Assembly: GCF_006517395.1 (NCBI RefSeq)
Contig: NZ_VDCY01000021.1
Coordinates: 1 to 39,943, forward strand
DNA: 39,943 nucleotides
Direction of reading: 5' to 3'
From: Terrilactibacillus laevilacticus
Lineage (GTDB): Bacteria > Bacillota > Bacilli > Bacillales > Sporolactobacillaceae
The notes under the pieces were generated by a model. That model did not search any database. It was not told where the DNA came from and saw only the letters and a program-made list of their open reading frames with translations. Shown here in pieces: positions 34,339 through 39,943 of the stretch (within the stretch, counting starts at the first letter, position 1; every line of letters starts with the position of its first letter). The translations under genes and the position numbers were made by a program.

Positions 34339-37242
34339 TCAAGAAAGATTTCCACTTTTTATGTAGTGATATAGTCTAGTATTTATACTCTTCTCCATTA
34401 TCATGTTCATGTGAACAACTGGAATTTCTTTATTGTTTTTATCTTTCATTACAGATTGTTCTACGGTTTTTGTATCTGGAGTAGCCTGACCTAAATAGTA
34501 AAAATCACTGCCTTCATCATCATCTTTTTTAATAAAAATATGAATATCTGTGTTATTGTCTTTTGCGTTTATTATTTTTTTCACTTCTTCTGATTTTAAT
34601 GTTCTATTACTTCTTGTATACCATTTTAATATATCTTGATTTAGAAATTCATCACCATAATCTACACTAGATTCAACTTCACCATTTTTATGATATGTCA
34701 CAAATATAGGACATGTCTGGTATTTAACCTTATAACCATACATAGTAGAGCTTTCGTCTTTATCCCAATTTAACAGTCTACAGGCATCTTTTCTCGTATA
34801 TTTTCGATACAATGTAAGCGACTGATCAATTTGATAATACTTATTTTTTTCTTTTGCACTTTGAACAATATCTTTGATCATATGTTTGAAGTACTCATGG
34901 GTATTTAAACTTTCGACTATTGATTCATTAAATCTTAATTTATTGTTTTTATCTAGGATAACAATAGGCTTGTCCCCATATTTTTTCTTGTAAGCTTGGG
35001 TAAAGAATGACAAGTCAAAAATTCGTTGTACGGATGACAACGTTTTTTTATCTATCTTGCAATTTGCTTCCATTAATTGATTTATATAATCATCATAGTT
35101 AATTTGTTTATTATTCAGTAACAGATCTAATAAAATAACCTCGTGTTGTCGTTTCCCATTCAAAATTTCTAAACTAAACATAGTTAAAACTTTATCTTCA
35201 TACGCTGTTATTGATGGAATTTCTTCTTTTACTTTTAATAAAAATTGATAGTAGTTTGAATACTTATTAGTGATGACAGTTGGATCGATTGAGTGATTTT
35301 TTATAAAATCGTATAAATATGGAATCCGGCCAATTCTATTTTTTAATTCAATATAAGCTTCTCTTAATATTCTTAACTCGGTTAAATTGCTGCTATTAAT
35401 AGATTTATAGATACGATCTTTAGCTATTTCTTCAAAATTTATTGTTGATAAACCCTTAATGTAACCCGAGTCATTCATATATCTACGAATATTATCTTTG
35501 TTTAGCGATTGATCTCCTGAAAGAGCAACAGGAATTAAATAGTTTTTCTTATAATTACCGATAAAATCAATAATTGTAACATATTCCTTGGATTCGTGTT
35601 TACGCAGTCCTCGCCCTAACTGTTGAATGAAAACAATGCTTGATTGTGTTTGTCTCAACATAACAACTTGATTTATACAAGGAATATCGATACCTTCGTT
35701 AAATATATCCACAGTTAGGATATAATCTAAGCTCCCATTTTCTAATCGATTGACTTGCCTTAATCTTTCTTCTTGTGAGTTATCTCCTGTTAATGCTACT
35801 GTTCTATACCCCTTCTCATTCAAAGCACTTGATAGTTTTTGTGCTTCTTCCTTCCTACTACAAAAAATGAGTCCTTTAACTTTATCACCACAAAAACCAT
35901 AGTAATCTATCTTATCTATTAAATGATCAACCCGTTCTTCGGTCACAAGTTTAGACAATATTGTAGTGTCATCAATAGCTTGACCGTTCAATTCTAAGTC
36001 TGTAACCCCATAGTAGTGAAATGGACACAGCATATCTTCCTCAAGAGCTTCCTGTAATCGAATTTCATATGCCACATTGTAATTAAATAATTCATAGATA
36101 TTAAAATCATCTGATCGTTCAGGTGTTGCTGTCATTCCCATTAAAAACTTTGGTTTAAAATATTTAATCACTTTTTGATATGATTCTGCACCAGCTTTAT
36201 GTACTTCATCAATTAAAATATAGTCAAAATCTTGGGGATCAAATTGTTGCATGGTTTCTGCTTTCGAAATGGATTGAATTGTGGCAAATAAATATTTTGC
36301 TTCTAAATCTCTATAAGAGCCTGACAAGATACCAAAATTTTTACTTGGTCCTCCCAGAACTTTATAATAATCTGACTTTGCTTTATGTAAGATTTGCTCT
36401 CTATGCGCAATAAATAACAACCTTTTGGGTTTAAAACTTCTCACGTCAAATGCTGATAAATATGTTTTTCCTGTCCCTGTTGCCGAAATAATTAATGCTC
36501 TATCTTTACCTGTCTCACGAACGGATTGAATCTCTTGTAATGCCGCTTGTTGCATTTTATTAGGAACAATCTTGAACGTTTCTTTAATTGAATTGGTTTG
36601 ATAATTAGTTGGAAAATCAGCAACTTGATTTTCTGATCTATTATTTATTGTCTGAACAAAGTTTTTTTCATAATTTGATATCCAATCATTAGTTAAAGGC
36701 TGCGCTTCTTTCCAAACTTCATCAAATTGGTTCTTAAAGTGATGAATGATTTCCCCATTTTCGAGTGAAGTTAACTTAACATTCCATTCATAATTTACTT
36801 TCAATGCTTGAGCGGTTAAATTCGAACTTCCAACAATTAAAGAATAATGTGTTTGATTGTTAAATATATACCCCTTAGAATGAAAGCCTTCTAGATTTGT
36901 TAATCTTACTTCAACATTTGTAATTTTGAGAAGTTCTTTAAATACTTTTGGTTGATTAAAGCTCAAAAATGTTGATGTTAATATTTTCCCGCTAATTCCT
37001 TTGTTTTTTAAGTCATGAAGGTGAGACTTTAGAGTTGCTAAACCACTCTCTGTTATAAATGCTACTGAAAACATAAAAGAACTACAGTGATCTAACTCTT
37101 CTAATAAGGAATGAAGCACATTTTCACTTTTTCTCTTATTGTTTATTAGTAACTTAGGCTTATAACTACCCTGTTTATTAGCGTTTTGATCAATAAATCC
37201 TTTATGTAATGATGCTTCTAAATTTTGAACAAAATTTTCCAT
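34339..37242 (-). CDS. PLD-nuclease / SF2 helicase / DUF3427 protein
   Basis: This 967-residue protein joins three parts. At the N-terminus is a PLD (HKD-family) nuclease domain with LEGFHSKGYIF (HxK at about 121-123) and VGSSNLTAQAL. The helicase core has Walker A ATGTGKTYL (about 254-262), DEVH (about 345-348), TATPERSDD (about 371-379) and motif VI QQLGRGLRKHE. The rest, about 600-967, is the DUF3427 region. Only one HxK pair is seen, so the nuclease would have to dimerise, as in other single-HKD proteins. The start ATG at 37242 has GGTGG five bases upstream; a TTG four codons earlier is too close. It is preceded by the Nudix gene and a terminator. Confidence 0.9.
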   Translation of the reverse strand: MENFVQNLEASLHKGFIDQNANKQGSYKPKLLINNKRKSENVLHSLLEELDHCSSFMFSVAFITESGLATLKSHLHDLKNKGISGKILTSTFLSFNQPKVFKELLKITNVEVRLTNLEGFHSKGYIFNNQTHYSLIVGSSNLTAQALKVNYEWNVKLTSLENGEIIHHFKNQFDEVWKEAQPLTNDWISNYEKNFVQTINNRSENQVADFPTNYQTNSIKETFKIVPNKMQQAALQEIQSVRETGKDRALIISATGTGKTYLSAFDVRSFKPKRLLFIAHREQILHKAKSDYYKVLGGPSKNFGILSGSYRDLEAKYLFATIQSISKAETMQQFDPQDFDYILIDEVHKAGAESYQKVIKYFKPKFLMGMTATPERSDDFNIYELFNYNVAYEIRLQEALEEDMLCPFHYYGVTDLELNGQAIDDTTILSKLVTEERVDHLIDKIDYYGFCGDKVKGLIFCSRKEEAQKLSSALNEKGYRTVALTGDNSQEERLRQVNRLENGSLDYILTVDIFNEGIDIPCINQVVMLRQTQSSIVFIQQLGRGLRKHESKEYVTIIDFIGNYKKNYLIPVALSGDQSLNKDNIRRYMNDSGYIKGLSTINFEEIAKDRIYKSINSSNLTELRILREAYIELKNRIGRIPYLYDFIKNHSIDPTVITNKYSNYYQFLLKVKEEIPSITAYEDKVLTMFSLEILNGKRQHEVILLDLLLNNKQINYDDYINQLMEANCKIDKKTLSSVQRIFDLSFFTQAYKKKYGDKPIVILDKNNKLRFNESIVESLNTHEYFKHMIKDIVQSAKEKNKYYQIDQSLTLYRKYTRKDACRLLNWDKDESSTMYGYKVKYQTCPIFVTYHKNGEVESSVDYGDEFLNQDILKWYTRSNRTLKSEEVKKIINAKDNNTDIHIFIKKDDDEGSDFYYLGQATPDTKTVEQSVMKDKNNKEIPVVHMNMIMEKSINTRLYHYIKSGNLS

Positions 37243-37314
37243 AGTTACCACCAATCATTTGCAATATTTAAGAATAATTTTAATATTCTAAAGCCATTAG
37301 ATCAATATCTTTCC

Positions 37315-37353
37315 AAAAATAAAAAGCTACTCATATATAGACATGAATAGCTT
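37315..37353 (-). terminator. Terminator after the Nudix gene
   Basis: On the minus strand AAGCTATTCAT and ATGAGTAGCTT pair (one mismatch) around an 8-base loop and are followed by TTTATTTTT. It separates the Nudix gene from the helicase, so the helicase may have its own promoter in 37242-37320. Confidence 0.75.
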
Positions 37354-37364
37354 GTATAAGATCA

Positions 37365-37760
37365 TTACACATTCGTTTTAAATAACTTTTCAATAGTAGG
37401 AATATCAGCGGCAGCCCAGTCTAACGATTTAAGTTCATTTGGCAATAGCCATTTAATGGCGGCATGCTCTGTTAATACAGGTTCCCCATCAATAAGTTTA
37501 CAGAAAAAAGTTGTTAAATGAACAATACCAAAATCATACTCATAAACAGTTTGTTCAATTTGATCACCAATTTCTACTTTACATTGCATTTCTTCTACTA
37601 TTTCACGTTGTAATGCTTCTTGTGGGGTCTCTCCTGATTCAATTTTCCCACCTGGAAACTCCCATTTATTAGCTAATGACTTTGAAGGTCCTCTTTGTGC
37701 ACAAAGAATTTTACCTTTTTCTATGATGACTGCTCCCACAACGTAAATATTATTCTTCAT
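37365..37760 (-). CDS. Nudix hydrolase, MutT/8-oxo-dGTPase-like
   Basis: The 131-residue protein holds a full Nudix box, GGKIESGETPQEALQREIVEE (about residues 35-56), fitting GX5EX7REUXEE; the later Gly is Gln (EEMQ). It is preceded by WEFPGG and followed by a Phe-rich strand (HLTTFFCKL). The closest in pattern are NudG/MutT-type (deoxy)nucleotide pyrophosphohydrolases. ILCAQRGPSKSLANKWEF at about 17-34 matches the family. The ATG at 37760 has GGAGAAAATAATGA context. It lies between the helicase and the 545-residue gene on the same strand; Nudix genes beside DUF3427 helicases are a known neighbourhood. Confidence 0.88.
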   Translation of the reverse strand: MKNNIYVVGAVIIEKGKILCAQRGPSKSLANKWEFPGGKIESGETPQEALQREIVEEMQCKVEIGDQIEQTVYEYDFGIVHLTTFFCKLIDGEPVLTEHAAIKWLLPNELKSLDWAAADIPTIEKLFKTNV

Positions 37761-37909
37761 TATTTTCTCCTATTTTCGATATTTGTTACTTTCTTTAATT
37801 TTTATTATACAATACAATCAATTTTGTTAGATAACTTTTAGAGTTTGAGCATTCTAGCTTATAACTTGATTATAATTCTGTTCTTGCTTGTCTGTACTTA
37901 TGATGCGGT

Positions 37910-39547
37910 TCATCCCATCACATCTAAATGAGGTTTTTCATTATCGAAAGCTAACCCTTGATAATCAATTTTAACCAAAATGAAAATAAATATATGCATT
38001 ATGATTGAAAAATGGGTTATATCTACTTCCTCAGAATTAATATTATAGTGAGCTAGTCTATTTCTTAAATTCATTCCATATTCCTTATTGGTTAAAAAAT
38101 ACTCGATTGTTTCGAGCTCTTCCTTTGAAAAAAGAAGTCTTAGCTTATTTATTTCTGGGCTAGAAGTAAAGTTAAGCATTTCACCTAAAGTAAAGCTAGC
38201 TTCCTTAAAAATTCCCGCTACATCATAAGTTAACTTTAAATACAATTCACGTAGAATTCTTTCTATTAAAAGGGTCATGTAAAGGGATGCTAAGAAATAT
38301 TCTTGGTCATTGAATAATTTTTTGATTTTTGTTAAATCATCCTTTAAAAAGGCAGATAAACCAGTAAAATCCTGTATTTCTTCTGCATATATAATTAACT
38401 CCTCCCAAAAGGAATCTTTATATGTTGCCATTAAATACATTGTATTTACAACCATCTGCATTTTAAACTGATTAAATTTTAACGAGAACGATGCTTTTCC
38501 ATATTTCTCATGATTTATTCCATTCATATAAGAAATAAAATCCAATAGACCCTTCTCTTCACTCTCGTACTGCATAAGCTGATATAAAGGAAAAAATTCC
38601 ATATAAGTGAGATAATAAAACTTTTCTTTAAAATTTCTACAAACCGATTCTAAATCAGAATACTCTTTTGAGGTAGCTTCAATTTGAAGTCTGTTATTCT
38701 GGAGTGAATCGTCTAGAATTTTTTCAGCTGATTCGAGTCTTTTTTTAATTTTAATTTCCCCATGAAGCCCTAAAATACGACTCCCTAAAATGTCCTTCAT
38801 TAATTTCACTTGTCCAATATTGCTAGCATTTATAAATTCCTTTGATTCTAAGAACAGAACTATCTCTTCTAGAAACTTTAAATATATCTCTTTAAATGCA
38901 TTTTTAATTCGAATTGAAATTTCAATTTGTTTTTCATATGCCCTTAATTTCAAAGGGAAGAGAATTTTATTTATTAATTTACTTTTTAATTCTGTACTAT
39001 GAATTACCTTATATAAATCATCAAATTTATACATCATCAAAAAGTCATCAGCAGTCTCAATTATCTCATTCCATACTTTAATTCCACCAGTATAGGCAAT
39101 ACATAATTTTAGTGTTTCACTTTTTATATCATAATCAGCATCTGTAAATATTTTTATTGAGTGGATATTAATAAATTTTATTATCTTTCTTTTTATTAAT
39201 TCTGCTTCAATATCCTGATTATCAAGTAAGCAATAAAATTTCTTTAGTACAACTTTGGATTCTTCACTGTTTAAAAACTGAATATAGTCTTGATACTCTA
39301 AAATCGCCTTAATTTTTAGTAACAATTCATAGTCCCTTATTGAGGTTGCTTCCTTTTGTCCAACTGATATTATTAAATCCACGAGTTGGTTATTTTCCTT
39401 CTCTAAGTCTTCCAATAGTTGTTTAATATGAAAACCTGTTGCTAAATCGTTGATACCATAATTTGTAACAGAATAATTATCAAGCACAAAGTCACCAACT
39501 CTCAAAGTTATAGGAAACGTATGTTCTATTATAGAATACCATTCCAT
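37910..39547 (-). CDS. Large DUF4209/HEPN-like C-terminal protein, unknown function
   Basis: A 545-residue protein, mostly helical and rich in Ile, Leu, Lys and Glu. The last ~110 residues resemble the DUF4209 family: TLGEMLNFTSSPEINKLRLLF, LETIEYFLTNKEYGMNLRNRLAHYNI. The motif RNRLAH at 495-500 is an R-x4-H, the RNase signature of HEPN domains. The N-terminal two-thirds show no recognisable motif. A coiled segment (about 245-290) may oligomerise. The start is at 39547 (ATG), without a good ribosome binding site. The gene is the most upstream of the cluster, with a terminator and a truncated gene behind it. It could be a toxin-like effector, or a plain DUF4209 protein of other role. Confidence 0.65.
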   Translation of the reverse strand: MEWYSIIEHTFPITLRVGDFVLDNYSVTNYGINDLATGFHIKQLLEDLEKENNQLVDLIISVGQKEATSIRDYELLLKIKAILEYQDYIQFLNSEESKVVLKKFYCLLDNQDIEAELIKRKIIKFINIHSIKIFTDADYDIKSETLKLCIAYTGGIKVWNEIIETADDFLMMYKFDDLYKVIHSTELKSKLINKILFPLKLRAYEKQIEISIRIKNAFKEIYLKFLEEIVLFLESKEFINASNIGQVKLMKDILGSRILGLHGEIKIKKRLESAEKILDDSLQNNRLQIEATSKEYSDLESVCRNFKEKFYYLTYMEFFPLYQLMQYESEEKGLLDFISYMNGINHEKYGKASFSLKFNQFKMQMVVNTMYLMATYKDSFWEELIIYAEEIQDFTGLSAFLKDDLTKIKKLFNDQEYFLASLYMTLLIERILRELYLKLTYDVAGIFKEASFTLGEMLNFTSSPEINKLRLLFSKEELETIEYFLTNKEYGMNLRNRLAHYNINSEEVDITHFSIIMHIFIFILVKIDYQGLAFDNEKPHLDVMG

Positions 39548-39577
39548 TTTTTGATTTTCTAGAGTATAGCATAAAAG

Positions 39578-39600
39578 AGCAGGTTCAAATTGAACCTGCT
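39578..39600 (-). terminator. Palindromic terminator upstream of the 545-residue gene
   Basis: AGCAGGTTCA / TGAACCTGCT with a 3-base loop, flanked by CTTTTAT on the minus-strand 3' side. It ends transcription from 39615 and insulates the cluster. Confidence 0.85.
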
Positions 39601-39614
39601 ACTCTTATTTGATA

Positions 39615-39811
39615 TTAAGGTTGATAGTTCACTCGAAAATAAGTTAAGCTCTTAATATCTTTTCCGTTTAACTGAAACCTCCCACAAGCCCATGCGTCGG
39701 GTCTTTCCATAAAAACTTTATATGCTATTAGTCCGAAGAAAAGTGCTGCCTGAGTTTGATTCCTTCCACAAGCATGATAAATTGGCTCAAAAACTGTTCC
39801 CATCCATAGAT
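39615..39811 (-). pseudogene. Truncated gene, C-terminal about 60 residues, unknown
   Basis: A minus-strand frame of about 60 residues ends at 39615 (TACQRF-less, ending RVNYQP) and is followed by a terminator, as a true gene end would be. It reads GTVFEPIYHACGRNQTQAAL, then LIAYKVFMERPDAWACGRFQ. The frame continues into the dispersed repeat at 39812, which probably replaced or interrupts the N-terminal part. No family was recognised. An ATG near 39802 has a GGATGGGA context but is doubtful. Confidence 0.4.
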
Positions 39812-39832
39812 AGGTGCCTTGCACTTCGACAA
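39812..39832. repeat. Dispersed repeat, left half at the right boundary
   Basis: AGGTGCCTTGCACTTCGACAA, one base different from the consensus over 20 positions. It lies exactly where the truncated gene and the IS110 frame meet. Confidence 0.72.
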
Positions 39833-39943
39833 GCACGGCGAACATTGGTTCAAGAGCGAACAGCTACTCAAAACCTTATTCGGATGCACTTAGATCATGT
39901 CTTTAGAGAATTTCAAGGGAAAAGTGTGTGGGAGAATGGTAAA
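39824..39943 (+). CDS. IS110-family transposase, internal fragment running off the window
   Basis: The plus-strand frame from about 39824 to the window end reads LRQARRTLVQERTATQNLIR, then MHLDHVFREFQGK. This pattern (LR..R..LV.ERT...N.......D..F) is that of the central helical segment of IS110/IS1111 transposases, just after the DEDD catalytic half. No start or catalytic residues are inside the window; the N-terminal part is missing and the frame begins in the dispersed repeat. It is therefore probably a 5'-truncated copy, although the true extent is unknown. Confidence 0.55.

Noticed and set aside
34339-37242. Mokosh-type defence protein
   Set aside because: Mokosh type II joins an SF1 RNA helicase to a C-terminal PLD domain; here the PLD is N-terminal and the helicase is SF2 with DUF3427.
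1-39943. CRISPR array, tRNA or rRNA genes
   Set aside because: No regularly spaced direct repeats, cloverleaf sequences or rRNA-like stretches were seen on reading both strands.

Overview
The window looks like chromosome of a low-GC Gram-positive rod of the Bacillaceae or a close relative. Pointers are AT-rich DNA with strong GGAGG-type ribosome binding sites and TTG/GTG starts, a Bce-type antibiotic-peptide module, a perfect PerR box before ahpCF, a mannose-family PTS operon with a CcpA cre site and a manO (DUF956) gene, Mqo, and dispersed GTGCCTGGCAC-type repeats. The species cannot be fixed from the sequence alone. No tRNA, rRNA or CRISPR array was seen.

Layout. 1-350: 3' end of a TnpB-like transposon gene followed by a hairpin-rich stretch that could be its omega RNA. 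359-5900: a sulfonate-sulfur locus: an FMN reductase, a divergent LysR regulator, then ssuD, ssuC, ssuA and ssuB on the minus strand; ssuA and ssuB each carry one frameshift. 6412-11061: a BceRS-BceAB-like module (response regulator, intramembrane-sensing kinase, ABC ATPase, 10-TM permease) with a candidate operator and a 150-bp palindromic element in the leader of the transporter genes. 11224-20388: housekeeping and stress genes: selO, cycA-like permease, PerR-controlled ahpC-ahpF, a SnoaL-like protein, mqo and a tubby-like protein, with gene relics between them. 20531-23500: a decayed gene, a flavodoxin-fold oxidoreductase, a DUF1259 protein and several copies of non-coding repeats. 23501-27330: manO and the mannose-family PTS genes manZ, manY and manX (EIID, EIIC, EIIAB), preceded by a dead EIIB gene. 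27573-29590: a DUF2975 / XRE / DUF4153 membrane module. 29821-39943: an accessory region with a GNAT acetyltransferase, a plasmid-type HTH protein, and a minus-strand cluster that looks like a defence island: a DUF262-DUF1524-DUF4357 nuclease, a PLD-nuclease/SF2-helicase/DUF3427 protein, a Nudix hydrolase, and a 545-residue protein with a C-terminal RNRLAH (HEPN/DUF4209-like) motif. The window ends in an IS110-family transposase fragment.

How the genes fit together. SsuD needs reduced flavin, which the reductase at 359-913 would supply, and SsuABC would import the sulfonate; with ssuA and ssuB frameshifted the importer is probably off, unless these are sequence errors. In the Bce module the kinase senses flux through the permease and the response regulator would activate the transporter genes through the site at 8100-8117. 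AhpF recycles AhpC under PerR control. The PTS proteins form one phosphorelay.

The most interesting part is 32.1-39.8 kb. Four nucleic-acid or nucleotide-acting proteins lie on one strand and are bounded on both sides by copies of the same dispersed repeat. The same repeat family marks most junctions of accessory DNA in the second half of the window. Whether the four genes form one system or are separate island genes cannot be decided from this sequence; a terminator between the Nudix and helicase genes argues for at least two transcription units.
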